From Candidatus Saccharimonadota bacterium (GTDB lineage: Bacteria > Patescibacteriota > Saccharimonadia > Saccharimonadales > Saccharimonadaceae): a stretch of 64,000 nt of DNA. The notes under the pieces are model-generated. The model had not been told where the DNA came from. It saw only the letters and a list, made by a program, of their open reading frames with translations, and did not search any database. Every line of letters begins with the position of its first letter. Position 1 is the first letter of the stretch. The translations under genes were made by a program, and so were the position numbers. The DNA is taken from the NCBI GenBank assembly GCA_017515105.1, contig JAFWHO010000003.1:1-64000 (forward strand). Direction: 5' to 3'. Below, piece by piece: positions 7,862 through 18,273 of this stretch.

Positions 7862-8683
7862 ATGAATATTTTATATTGTGGCGACCGAGGAATTCAGTGT
7901 GGAGTGCTAGTGTCTATTCTTTCAATCTTGAAGCACAATAAGGGGGTTCTGAATTTTTATATTTTGACGATAAATTATGAGGACACGGTGGCGTTTACGG
8001 AGAAGGCGGCTAAGTTTCTGGACGAGTTGGTGAAAAAGACGAACGCGAAAAATTCGGTGAAGCTGATCGATGCGTCGGAAGTGTTTGTGCAGAATTTGCC
8101 GAAGAAAAACATGGGGTCGTATTTTACGCCGGCGTCGATGCTAAGGCTTTATATTGATAAGGTACCGGAGATTGCTGGGCTTGACCGAGTGCTGTACCTT
8201 GATTACGACGTGGTTTGTCGTGGTGACCTCACGGAGTTTTACGATACGGACATGACGGGTGTGGAAGCTGCAGGAGTTCTCGATATTTATGGTAGGAGGT
8301 TTTATCATTATCATGGACTATTTGTGCAGGACTATATGAATTCGGGTGTGATGCTGTTTAATATGCCGGAGTGCATTGAGACTGAGATGTTTGAGCGGGC
8401 GGCAGATCTTTGCGCGAAGCGATGGATGATGTTGGCTGATCAGGCAGCGCTCAACAAGAGTATTTCGAAACGCAAATTGATGCCACGAAAGTTTAATGAG
8501 CAGGAGGAGCGGCCGCGGGGAGACACGGTGCTACATCATTTTTCGAATAACTTTAAGTTTTGGCCGTATTTTAGAGTGCAAAAAGTGAAACCTTTTGAAA
8601 TTGATAAGATCCATAATGTTCTGAAGATTACGGAATACGATGATATTTTGGATGAATATAGTAAGCTAAAGGATGAATTGTAA
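7862..8683 (+). CDS. Glycosyltransferase family 8 protein
   Basis: 273 residues. GT8 enzymes transfer hexoses from nucleotide sugars and build outer-core, glycan or glycogenin-type chains. The metal-binding DxD is in VLYLDYDVVCRGDL near residues 115-128; YMNSGVMLFNM and ADQAALN are typical GT8 acceptor and donor motifs, and a late H (VLHHFSNNFKFW) completes the metal site. No membrane segment is seen. Leaderless: TATAAT 7850-7855 overlaps the preceding stop codon and lies six bases before the ATG. Confidence 0.9.
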   Translation: MNILYCGDRGIQCGVLVSILSILKHNKGVLNFYILTINYEDTVAFTEKAAKFLDELVKKTNAKNSVKLIDASEVFVQNLPKKNMGSYFTPASMLRLYIDKVPEIAGLDRVLYLDYDVVCRGDLTEFYDTDMTGVEAAGVLDIYGRRFYHYHGLFVQDYMNSGVMLFNMPECIETEMFERAADLCAKRWMMLADQAALNKSISKRKLMPRKFNEQEERPRGDTVLHHFSNNFKFWPYFRVQKVKPFEIDKIHNVLKITEYDDILDEYSKLKDEL

Positions 8684-8750
8684 TAATGGGGTTGGTATTT
8701 GTGGTAAAATAGATATAATACTTACGAATAATTAAAGAATAAGAAATAAA

Positions 8751-9722
8751 ATGAGTATTTTTAATACAGGAATAAATCCAATCAATAAATTCAAGGCGGT
8801 GCCGATTTTTCTGACAATCAATAGTGCATATGCGCCTTATGCGGCGGCTTCGATCCATTCGCTAATGCAACATACTGACCCGAAAAGATACTATCGTGTG
8901 ATAATTTTGCATGACGGGCTGAATTTGGTAAATAGGATTCGGCTGAGGAGTTTGGTGACGAAGAACTGTGCGATTCAGTTTAAGAAGATGACTAGGAGTT
9001 TGTATCTTAAGGCAATTATTGCGTATTGTACGAGAAGAAAAAAGGGAGCAGGTGATTATTTTGCATCGGCGGTTTATTACTACCGGGCTTTTATTCCTTT
9101 GCTATTTCCTTTGTATAAAAAAGCAGTGTATATAGATAGCGATACGATACTTCTCGGCGATATCGGCGAGTTGTATGATACGGATCTTGGCGACAATGCG
9201 GTTGCGGCGATGGTCGATCCTAAGGTGACTAATGTTCCAGAGTTTAGAGATTACGTTGACAAGGCGCTTAGGGTGCCGCACACGGAGTACGTAAACTCTG
9301 GCGTGCAGGTGATGGATCTCAAAAAGATGCGTAAGCTGAAATATTTGTCGACCATGATCGAGTTGATAAAAAAATACGATGCGGATTTAGTGGCGCCAGA
9401 TCAGGATTATTTGAATGTGATTTTGAAGGGCAAAATTGCGTTCATTGATCCGAAGTGGAATGCTGAACCATCAAAGAACTTGCCTAAAGATACGAAATTG
9501 GTGCATTTTAATATCTTTAATAAGCCATGGCATTACAAAAATGTGCCATGTGAAGAATTGTTTTGGGAAGCAGCTAAGGGTACAGGGTTCCTTGGAGATT
9601 TGAAGAGGCAGCAAGCGGCTTTTGATGAAGAGAAACAGAAGGTTGATCAAGACAAGATTGCATCCTTGATTAAGAAATCTGGGCGACTTGCGAAGGTGAA
9701 AGAACCGTTGATTAAGTTGTAA
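8751..9722 (+). CDS. Glycosyltransferase family 8 protein (second copy)
   Basis: 323 residues. DxD in AVYIDSDTILLGDIGELYD, then YVNSGVQVMDL, PDQDYLN and the late metal histidine in KLVHFNIFNKPWHY, all typical of GT8. It is related to but clearly diverged from the gene upstream. The gap of 67 bases has TAAAAT/TATAAT boxes near 8705-8720, which give a leader of about 30-40 nt without a good Shine-Dalgarno. A strong terminator follows. The charged C-terminal tail (~60 residues) extends past the catalytic domain. Confidence 0.9.
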   Translation: MSIFNTGINPINKFKAVPIFLTINSAYAPYAAASIHSLMQHTDPKRYYRVIILHDGLNLVNRIRLRSLVTKNCAIQFKKMTRSLYLKAIIAYCTRRKKGAGDYFASAVYYYRAFIPLLFPLYKKAVYIDSDTILLGDIGELYDTDLGDNAVAAMVDPKVTNVPEFRDYVDKALRVPHTEYVNSGVQVMDLKKMRKLKYLSTMIELIKKYDADLVAPDQDYLNVILKGKIAFIDPKWNAEPSKNLPKDTKLVHFNIFNKPWHYKNVPCEELFWEAAKGTGFLGDLKRQQAAFDEEKQKVDQDKIASLIKKSGRLAKVKEPLIKL

Positions 9723-9733
9723 ACTCATGAATG

Positions 9734-9763
9734 AAAAAAGGCGCAACCCTATGCGCCTTTTTT
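9734..9763. terminator. Bidirectional terminator between convergent genes
   Basis: AAAAAAGGCGCA, loop ACCCTA, TGCGCCTTTTTT. It has poly-A and poly-T on both sides, so it ends the GT8 gene (+) and the orphan gene at 9765 (-). Confidence 0.92.
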
Positions 9764-9764
9764 G

Positions 9765-10358
9765 TTAATGGATGAGTACCCAGGTGAAGTCTTTTTCTTT
9801 GACCCACCATTTTTTGTACCTTTTTTTGACATAGCTTGATACGAGCACTTTACCTTTTTTGTGCTTTTCCTCAAGCCATACGACGAGCCCCCACTCACCG
9901 ATATCTGGGTTGACGCCAACATAGCGGTGCCCTTCGGACGGATGATCTACCACTTTCGAGTAGCCGGCTTCCTGCAGGAATTGAACCCAACGCTTGGCGT
10001 CGAGGCGTTCGCTGGAGGTTTTCCGAGGCCACGTGCCTGTCTCTTCGAAGATTTTCCAAGCACAATAGCTTGTGGGGTATTTAATTACGCAGAGGCTCTG
10101 ATCAGAAATTAGATTGTAATTTTTCTTATCTCCTTTCTCTGGCCAATTTGCGAACCCCTGCAAACAATAAGGTTTCGGGTAGGTGTCGATAACCTCCCCG
10201 GCCTTATAGCGGCGGGTAAGTTGGCTCCCCTCTGGACTCATCCAGTATCTTTCTGCCGTTTTTTGATATCTAAGGCGGCAGAATTTGCGAAGTATTCGAA
10301 TCTTGTTCCATTCGGGACAAGAATACTTCGCCCACATATTAGCTATTCTAAGGTTCAT
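9765..10358 (-). CDS. Orphan protein with degenerate CHAP-like domain
   Basis: 197 residues, no signal peptide or membrane segment. The C-terminal half follows the CHAP amidase pattern: PTSYCAWKIFEETGTWP resembles NCTSYVAWK, then AKRWVQFLQEAGY, then GEWGLVVWLEE in the place of GHVAWVE, then VLVSSY. The usual catalytic Cys position is Pro and the His position is Leu, so if the resemblance is real it is probably not a peptidase. The N-terminal half is unrecognised and Trp/Tyr/Arg-rich. The start has a perfect GGGAGG-type ribosome site and a consensus promoter. This style differs from the leaderless neighbours. Confidence 0.75.
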   Translation of the reverse strand: MNLRIANMWAKYSCPEWNKIRILRKFCRLRYQKTAERYWMSPEGSQLTRRYKAGEVIDTYPKPYCLQGFANWPEKGDKKNYNLISDQSLCVIKYPTSYCAWKIFEETGTWPRKTSSERLDAKRWVQFLQEAGYSKVVDHPSEGHRYVGVNPDIGEWGLVVWLEEKHKKGKVLVSSYVKKRYKKWWVKEKDFTWVLIH

Positions 10359-10399
10359 CTGTATCCCCCCTCCCTATAAAACACAAAAGCTATATCTAT

Positions 10400-10428
10400 A
10401 TTTTACCATAAATGCTTATATTAGTCAA
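10400..10428 (-). promoter_or_regulatory. Promoter of the CHAP-like orphan gene
   Basis: Minus strand: TTGACT (10428-10423), 17-nt spacer, TAAAAT (10405-10400). A leader of about 35 nt ends in GGGAGGGGGG before the ATG at 10358. Confidence 0.8.
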
Positions 10429-10473
10429 TTCTGTAACATGATCAGGCCCGCGTAGTAAATAGTTTAGCGGGGA

Positions 10474-10496
10474 TAAAAATAACCCCTGTTCGGGGT
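10474..10496 (-). terminator. Terminator of tRNA-Cys
   Basis: ACCCC (10482-10486) pairs with GGGGT (10492-10496). On the minus strand the hairpin is followed by TTATTTTT. It lies 15 bases after the tRNA 3' end. Confidence 0.75.
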
Positions 10497-10510
10497 GATT
10501 TTTTAAATTG

Positions 10511-10584
10511 TGGAGGTGCCTACCGGAATTGAACCGGTGTACGCGGTTTTGCAGACCGCTGCGTAACCACTCCGCCAAAGCACC
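10511..10584 (-). tRNA. tRNA-Cys (anticodon GCA)
   Basis: Acceptor GGTGCTT pairs with AGGCACC (one G-U); the discriminator is U, as required for Cys, and CCA is encoded. The anticodon loop is CTGCAAA with anticodon GCA. The D loop has GG and the T loop is TTCAATT. The -10 box TATAAT (minus, 10600-10595) lies 10 bases upstream. Confidence 0.95.
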
Positions 10585-10600
10585 GTGTGTAATAATTATA

Positions 10601-11542
10601 TCATACATTCGGAAGTTGTAGTAAGACGATGCCGACTACCACTAATACCGTGGCAACTAGATGGACGAGAATGGTTTTCTTTTGGAGTTTCTCGCGTCCG
10701 AACTGTGGCCATATTAATGTAAGGACTATACCCATGAAAAATATGATGATTGGTTCGACGGAATCTGATGCGGCGGAAGCGATTGCGACGGTTGGTGCAA
10801 TAAGGAGGCCTGCGCGGTAAGTTAAGTTTTTTATGATATTTATGATGAAGTTGGCAGTCATTGGAGCTAGCAGTTTGAGTTTGTTTTTCTTTGCGACGCT
10901 AAAGAATCTTTTGCGCCATTTGGGGTGTGTGGCAATAATGATAATATTCGAAATGCACATACCTAAATAGAAAAATGCCGTTACATTGAAAAAGTCAAGC
11001 TGGTTGGATTTGAGTGAGATGGTTTTAATAAAGATTAGATTACCGATTACTGCAAACAATACATAAATGAAAGCGTAAAGAATAGCACGGAGTTTGATTT
11101 TGCGGCTGCGTTTTCTGGTATTGGCAACGATGATTATAGGAGCGAGGAGGATGATGGGGATTGCGAATAGTTGGTTGATAGAGAAAGATTCGTTTAAGAA
11201 TAGCCAACCTAGTATTAAATATAATATTGGTGACAATTGGATAAAGATTCCGATATTGGTCGATTCTTCGATTTCTAATGCTTTAAAGTATGGGATGCCA
11301 CCAATTGTGTAGATGGCACCAGCAAAGATTATCAGGAAAAATATATATAGTTCGGTATTGCCAAAATTGAAATCGGTAATAGCCATAAGGATGAGAGCTG
11401 TGACTAGTTCGGCGGGAATAATGAAACATTTTTGGGATACAGCGAGCTTGCCCTTGAAAAAAGTGTCAGACAAAAAATTATCTATAAAAATACGGATTGA
11501 ATCTAGAAGCGATGCGAGTAGAACTAGCATGAGCCACATCAT
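10601..11542 (-). CDS. EamA-family (drug/metabolite transporter) permease
   Basis: 313 residues with about ten hydrophobic segments, the DMT/EamA fold of two five-helix repeats. TIGGIPYFKALEIEESTNIGIFIQLSPI is typical of the end of repeat one, and IAPTVAIASAASDSVEPIIIFFMGIVL of repeat two. Substrate is unknown. The start is taken as ATG 11542 because it overlaps the stop of the upstream antiporter gene (ATGA), which implies coupling; an in-frame upstream extension rich in His and Arg is spurious. Confidence 0.85.
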   Translation of the reverse strand: MMWLMLVLLASLLDSIRIFIDNFLSDTFFKGKLAVSQKCFIIPAELVTALILMAITDFNFGNTELYIFFLIIFAGAIYTIGGIPYFKALEIEESTNIGIFIQLSPILYLILGWLFLNESFSINQLFAIPIILLAPIIIVANTRKRSRKIKLRAILYAFIYVLFAVIGNLIFIKTISLKSNQLDFFNVTAFFYLGMCISNIIIIATHPKWRKRFFSVAKKNKLKLLAPMTANFIINIIKNLTYRAGLLIAPTVAIASAASDSVEPIIIFFMGIVLTLIWPQFGREKLQKKTILVHLVATVLVVVGIVLLQLPNV

Positions 11543-12513
11543 ACGGCAAGTGCTCCGTAGGTGATGTAGCCGTAATAGATTGTGAAAATGATGAGCATGA
11601 GGATACCTTCGGCGCGGGTAATCATGTGGTCTTTGCGGGCGAGAATACACAAGAGAAGAGCTGAGAATACAAGCATGATAAGATCTATCATTTCAAAGTT
11701 GTTTGGCGATATTCCTCCGGTGATGGCGATAGGGAGAGCTAAAACGATACAGATGTTGAAAATGTTACTACCAACAATGTTGCCGACTAGGAGATCAGAT
11801 TCACCTTTTTTGGCGGCGGCGATGGTGGTAACGAGTTCGGGGAGAGATGTCCCAAGTGCGACTATCGTGAGTGAGATGATGCGCTCGGAAATACCAATTG
11901 CGCTAGCGATGAATGAAGCGGAGTTTACGACGAGTTGGCTACCGCCAACTATACCGGCAAGGCCAAGGATTATGAATATGATTGATTTACCTAGTTTGTA
12001 TTTGGGTTTTTCGACTACGCTCAGATCTTTTTTGTTTTTGCGAGCTAGGGAAATGAGATAGTAAAGGAATATACCGAAGAAGAGTAGACAAATAATGGCA
12101 TCAGCGCGAGAAAAAGTGTTGGTGACTGCTTCCGTAAGATTGGTATCTAATAATAGTACGATTAATGCGGAAGAAATGAGCAGCAGTAACGGGAGCTCTT
12201 TTGAAACGGTGTCTTTTTTGATTTTAATAGGTAGGATAACGGCGGCGATACCGATGAGTAGGAGTACATTTATAATGTTACTACCGATGACGTTGCCGAC
12301 TAGGATGTCGGTGCTGCCATTAATGAGAGATGAAAAAGAAACGGCAAGTTCTGGGGCGCCAGTGCCAAAAGCGACTATAGTGAGGCCGACTAAGAGTTTG
12401 CTGACTTTGAGGTGTGATGCGACAGAAGAAGCGCCATCAACAAGCCAGTCTGCACCCTTAATCAAGAGGGCAAATCCGACCACTAATAATAATATCTGGA
12501 GTACGATTTCCAT
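11539..12513 (-). CDS. Calcium/sodium antiporter (CaCA family, YrbG-like)
   Basis: 324 residues; a Na+/Ca2+ exchanger of the inner membrane. The two inverted alpha repeats are plain: GTGAPELAVSF with GNVIGSNIINVLLLIG in repeat one, and GTSLPELVTT with GNIVGSNIFNICIVL in repeat two, with the acidic residues for cation binding kept. About ten TM segments. It is first gene of a two-gene operon with the EamA permease. The minus-strand TATAAT (12529-12524) is 10 bases before the ATG, giving at most a few bases of leader. Confidence 0.93.
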   Translation of the reverse strand: MEIVLQILLLVVGFALLIKGADWLVDGASSVASHLKVSKLLVGLTIVAFGTGAPELAVSFSSLINGSTDILVGNVIGSNIINVLLLIGIAAVILPIKIKKDTVSKELPLLLLISSALIVLLLDTNLTEAVTNTFSRADAIICLLFFGIFLYYLISLARKNKKDLSVVEKPKYKLGKSIIFIILGLAGIVGGSQLVVNSASFIASAIGISERIISLTIVALGTSLPELVTTIAAAKKGESDLLVGNIVGSNIFNICIVLALPIAITGGISPNNFEMIDLIMLVFSALLLCILARKDHMITRAEGILMLIIFTIYYGYITYGALAV

Positions 12514-12556
12514 TACGTTTATGATTATATCATATCTGAGCTCTTTGTGGTTGCTA

Positions 12557-12661
12557 AGCGAAGAGACTCTAACTCTCGCTTTGAAAAACGAGAGTTAGCC
12601 AACAAAATAAGGCTACCTAGAGCCCTAAAGTGTGGTGCGAGCGAAGAGACTCTAACTCTCG
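12557..12661 (-). repeat. Duplicated and inverted fragments of the tRNA-Gly T-arm
   Basis: A 22-bp piece of the tRNA-Gly 3' part (12640-12661) is repeated exactly at 12557-12578, downstream of the tRNA 3' end. A 10-bp inverted copy (CGAGAGTTAG, 12589-12598) pairs with 12569-12578 to make a hairpin. The fragment copy lacks the other tRNA arms. The intervening bases show nothing else recognisable. Confidence 0.85.
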
Positions 12662-12709
12662 ACCTCTTCCTTGGCAAGGAAGCGCTCTAAACAACTGAGC
12701 TACGCTCGC
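12633..12709 (-). tRNA. tRNA-Gly (anticodon GCC) with unusual 19-56 pair
   Basis: Acceptor GCGAGCG/CGCTCGC, discriminator A, encoded CCA. Anticodon arm CTTCC-TTGCCAA-GGAAG gives GCC. The T stem is GAGAG/CTCTT and the D stem GCTC/GAGC. The D loop AGTTGTTTA has U where G19 belongs and the T loop TTAGAGT has A where C56 belongs, so the invariant G19-C56 pair is replaced by U19-A56. All stems are intact. The minus-strand -10 TATAAT (12731-12726) is upstream. Confidence 0.9.
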
Positions 12710-12796
12710 ATATTTACGTGTTCTCATTATATCATACTTTTTCCGGAAATGCGATAAAAAGTGATATAATGGTTATATAAAATAAAGGAGAACAAA

Positions 12797-13375
12797 ATGC
12801 CTACATGGGGAATAATACTAATTGTAATCGTAGTTGTTATACTAATAATCATTGGAGCATTTGCTGGCATCTACAATAGCTTGGTTAGATTGGATGAGCG
12901 CGTGAATGAAGCATGGTCTGATATTACTGTACAGCTTAAGTATCGTGCTGATTTGATTCCAAATGTTGTTGAGACTGTAAAAGGTTATGCAAAACACGAA
13001 AAAGAAACTTTCCAAATGGTAACAGAGGCTCGCTCTGCTTCGATGGGAGTAAAAACAGTAAAGCAAGCTGCTGAGGCAGAAAAAGAAATGCAATCAGCTC
13101 TCGGAAGACTATTTGCTATCGCTGAGGCATACCCAGAGCTTAAGGCAAATGAGAACTTCGTTAAATTGCAAGATCAACTTCAAGACGTTGAAGATAAAAT
13201 TCAAGCTGCTCGCAGATTCTATAATGCTGGTGCAAAAGAGCTTAATACTAAGATCAAGACTTTCCCGACAAATATCATCAACAATATAATCGGTCACTTC
13301 AAGAAGCGCGAATACTTTGAAGTTACGGAGAGCGAGAAGGCTAAGATTCAGGAAGCGCCTGAAGTCAAGTTTTAA
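12797..13375 (+). CDS. LemA family protein
   Basis: 192 residues: one N-terminal membrane helix (residues 3-25), then a long helical cytoplasmic or surface domain with the LemA signatures LDERVNEAWSDITVQLKYRADLIPNVVETVKGYA and RRFYNAGAKELNTKIKTFPTNII. Function of the family is unclear; it is commonly next to HtpX, as here. It has a leader with -10 TATAAT (12765-12770) and ribosome site AAAGGAG, and heads a three-gene operon. Confidence 0.93.
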   Translation: MPTWGIILIVIVVVILIIIGAFAGIYNSLVRLDERVNEAWSDITVQLKYRADLIPNVVETVKGYAKHEKETFQMVTEARSASMGVKTVKQAAEAEKEMQSALGRLFAIAEAYPELKANENFVKLQDQLQDVEDKIQAARRFYNAGAKELNTKIKTFPTNIINNIIGHFKKREYFEVTESEKAKIQEAPEVKF

Positions 13376-13381
13376 TACAAG

Positions 13382-14260
13382 ATGTATAAACAGATTGCAG
13401 AAAACAAGCGAAAAACCGTAGTGATCATTATCGGGTTTGTTGTCCTGATTGGTGTGATTGCTGGGTTATTCGCTTGGTTTTATCAGGACCCATTTATTGC
13501 AGTTTGGGTGATAATTGCTGCAATCGCCTACGCAGTTTTGCAATATTATTTCTCTAGTTCTATTGCGATGGCAATGACTGGAGCCAAGGAAATCACAAAA
13601 AAAGATAATCCGAGGCTATATAATACGGTTGAAAACTTATCTATTACGACTGGGCTCCCGATGCCAAAAGTTTATATCATCGATTATCCGGCGCCAAATG
13701 CTTTTGCGACTGGTAGGGACCCGAAGCACGCTTCGGTAGCTGCGACGACTGGACTAATTGACATCATGGACAATAAAGAATTGACTGCCGTGATGGCACA
13801 TGAAATGTCGCACGTAAAAAACTATGATATCAGGGTATCGATGATTGTATTTGGATTAGTTTGTGTTATTGGCTTGATTTCTGACATTGCGTTTAGAATG
13901 ATGTTCTACGGTAGCCGTCGTCGTAATAATGAGGGGAGTCCGGTGGGTTATGTTTTGATCATAATTGCGGCGATTCTTTCTCCACTTGTTGCGGCGATTG
14001 CGCAAATGGCGGTGAGCAGGCAGCGCGAATATTTAGCAGACGCATCGGCAGTTAATATTACTAGATATCCAGAAGGAATGATCGCTGCTTTGAAAAAATT
14101 GCAGTCCCATAGCCAGCCGATGAAGTGTCAGAACATTGCAGCTGAGGCGATGTGGATTAATAATCCCTTGAAAAAAGGTTTCTTCAATAATCTGCTTTCT
14201 TCACATCCACCTATTGAAAAGAGAATTGAAAGACTAGAACATGGAAAAAACACATTCTAA
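13382..14260 (+). CDS. htpX: Membrane zinc metalloprotease HtpX (M48)
   Basis: 292 residues. HtpX degrades misfolded membrane proteins, with its active site on the cytoplasmic side. Two N-terminal helices (residues 13-60), zinc motif HEMSH near residue 140, two further helices, and the third zinc ligand in SRQREYLADASAVN. It starts six bases after lemA and its end overlaps the next gene by 20 bases, so the three genes form an operon. Confidence 0.95.
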   Translation: MYKQIAENKRKTVVIIIGFVVLIGVIAGLFAWFYQDPFIAVWVIIAAIAYAVLQYYFSSSIAMAMTGAKEITKKDNPRLYNTVENLSITTGLPMPKVYIIDYPAPNAFATGRDPKHASVAATTGLIDIMDNKELTAVMAHEMSHVKNYDIRVSMIVFGLVCVIGLISDIAFRMMFYGSRRRNNEGSPVGYVLIIIAAILSPLVAAIAQMAVSRQREYLADASAVNITRYPEGMIAALKKLQSHSQPMKCQNIAAEAMWINNPLKKGFFNNLLSSHPPIEKRIERLEHGKNTF

Positions 14261-15323
14261 GAAGTCGGGCACTAAGGTTGTCGGTAAAGCGAGTACTAAA
14301 GCTGACATAAAGAAAAAAACGGAGAAGAAAACGAAGGGTAGATTTTCGTGTTTTAAAAATCTTTTTAGCAGAAAAAGCACTAGTCCACACAAGACACTCA
14401 GGCGATCATATCGCGAGGACTATCGGCGCGAGACAAATATGCCTGGTATAATGCACCACATTATGACGAGCTTTAAGATGATTTTCAAGAACTGGAAATT
14501 GTTTTTACCGCTGTTGATTATTGCGGTGTTTATCAATGTGGTGTTCGTGGGGATAATGAGTGAAAGTAATTATGCTCAGTTTCAGGATATTATGGATGAG
14601 ACTAGCGCCGATGTGACGGGTGGGGATATCGGTAATGTAGCTAAAGCAGGACTACTTCTGATTTCGACAATTACGACTGGCGGACTGTCGGGAGAGTCTA
14701 GCGAAGCAGCGGTAGTGTTTGGTGTAATTGTCTTCTTGATTATTTGGCTTACAACGATTTTCCTGCTTAGGCACTTGATGGCTGGACATAAAGTAAAACT
14801 TCGCGATGGACTTTATAACGGGATGTCGCCACTCTTGTCATCTTTCGTAGTGTTTGTGGTTATCATGTTGCAGTCTATCCCAATTTTCTTACTCGTCATT
14901 GCTTATTCTGCGGCAGTGCAAACCGATTTCCTGTCGACACCGTTTTATGCGTTGGTATTCTTTATCTTTGCGGCTCTAATGATTCTGTTGTCGGGCTATT
15001 TAATTTCGTCTTCTCTCATGGCTTTTGTGGCGGTGAGTGCGCCAGGTATGTATCCATTTAGGGCAATTTCGGTGGCCTCGGATCTCATGATGGGGCGGAG
15101 GGTGCGTTTTATATTGAGGATCGTAGCGCTCGTGTTAGCACTTGCGATCGTGTGGGTGATTGCGATGTTGCCTTTGATCCTATTTGATATGTGGATGAAA
15201 CAATTTGAGTGGACGGCTGGAATCCCGTTTGTGCCGATTTGTCTCACCGTTATGACTTGTTTTACCGGTATATATGTCACTACGTATTTTTATTTGTATT
15301 ATCGATGGCTGTTAGATAATTAG
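14241..15323 (+). CDS. Membrane protein of unknown function, basic N-terminal tail
   Basis: 360 residues. The first ~70 residues are Lys/Arg-rich and disordered-looking (KKTEKKTKGRFSCFKN). About six hydrophobic segments follow from residue 85 on. The overall pattern of a long repeated hydrophobic core with SAPGMYPFRAISVASDLMMGRRVRF resembles large polytopic stress or bacteriocin-immunity-like membrane proteins, but I cannot assign a family. It overlaps the htpX 3' end by 20 bases in another frame. Confidence 0.75.
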   Translation: MEKTHSKKSGTKVVGKASTKADIKKKTEKKTKGRFSCFKNLFSRKSTSPHKTLRRSYREDYRRETNMPGIMHHIMTSFKMIFKNWKLFLPLLIIAVFINVVFVGIMSESNYAQFQDIMDETSADVTGGDIGNVAKAGLLLISTITTGGLSGESSEAAVVFGVIVFLIIWLTTIFLLRHLMAGHKVKLRDGLYNGMSPLLSSFVVFVVIMLQSIPIFLLVIAYSAAVQTDFLSTPFYALVFFIFAALMILLSGYLISSSLMAFVAVSAPGMYPFRAISVASDLMMGRRVRFILRIVALVLALAIVWVIAMLPLILFDMWMKQFEWTAGIPFVPICLTVMTCFTGIYVTTYFYLYYRWLLDN

Positions 15324-15347
15324 ACAAGTATTCCTTTCGATTTGTGA

Positions 15348-17360
<2,013 letters not shown>

Positions 17361-17364
17361 AGTG

Positions 17365-18249
17365 GTGAAACCAAAAGTTTATTATACAAAAGAAATAACA
17401 CCTGAGGGATTGGTTCGAGTTTATCAGGCTTTGAGTGTGAAATTGCCGGGTAAAATTGGCGTGAAGGTTTCTACTGGTGAAGCAGGTGCGAAGGGTTACC
17501 TTAAGGCGGACTTAATTGGCCCTTTTGTTAAGAGTTTAAATGGTACTATTGTTGAATGCAACACTGCATATGATGGGAAGAGAAATACTGTTCATGATCA
17601 TTTGAAGGTGGCAGAAGAACATGGTTTTACATCTTTTGCCGATGTAGACATTTTGGATGCTGATGGTGAGTTCAAAATTCCATTTGAAAGAGGGAAGCAC
17701 TTGAAATATGATATCGTGGGGACTCATTTAGATAATTATGATTCTTTTGTAAATCTTGCGCATGGTAAAGGTCACGTGATGGGCGGGTTTGGTGCTAACC
17801 TTAAGAATCAATCTATCGGCTTTGCGTCAAGAAACGGAAAAGCCTATATCCATTCTGCTGGTCGGACTGAGGACCCGGATGTTGTGTGGAATGATTTACC
17901 AGAGCAAATTGATTTTATTCATTCTATGGCGGAAGCTGCTACTGCCGTTTCGGATTATTTAAAAGAAAAGAAAAAACCGATTATATATATTACTGTTATG
18001 AACGCGTTGTCACTTAGTTGTGATTGCGACGCGAAGCAGGGTGACCCCGTGATGCCAGATCTTGGTATTGTGGCGTCGATGGATCCTGTTGCGAATGATC
18101 AGGCGTTTATTGATATGATTTGGGCTTCTTCGGAACCTGGCGCAAAAGATTTACGAGAACGTATCGATTCTCGTCTTGGTCGTGAAATCCTTCCTTATGC
18201 CGAAGAGCTTGGCCTCGGGTCTCGTGATTACGAGTTGGTGACCCTGTAA
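17365..18249 (+). CDS. DUF362 domain protein
   Basis: About 294 residues. DUF362 proteins are of uncertain function and often coexist with Fe-S centres; this version keeps the NTAYDGKRNT, GFGANLKN and MPDLGIVASMDPVANDQA blocks and a CDC pair, but no ferredoxin domain. The start is not certain: AGGGAGG at 17351-17357 sits 7 bases before GTG 17365, while an in-frame ATG at 17347 lies inside the ligA end without a ribosome site. Either way it is coupled to ligA. Confidence 0.85.
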   Translation: MKPKVYYTKEITPEGLVRVYQALSVKLPGKIGVKVSTGEAGAKGYLKADLIGPFVKSLNGTIVECNTAYDGKRNTVHDHLKVAEEHGFTSFADVDILDADGEFKIPFERGKHLKYDIVGTHLDNYDSFVNLAHGKGHVMGGFGANLKNQSIGFASRNGKAYIHSAGRTEDPDVVWNDLPEQIDFIHSMAEAATAVSDYLKEKKKPIIYITVMNALSLSCDCDAKQGDPVMPDLGIVASMDPVANDQAFIDMIWASSEPGAKDLRERIDSRLGREILPYAEELGLGSRDYELVTL

Positions 18250-18273
18250 GAGGCCGGTGATATAATATACGTT

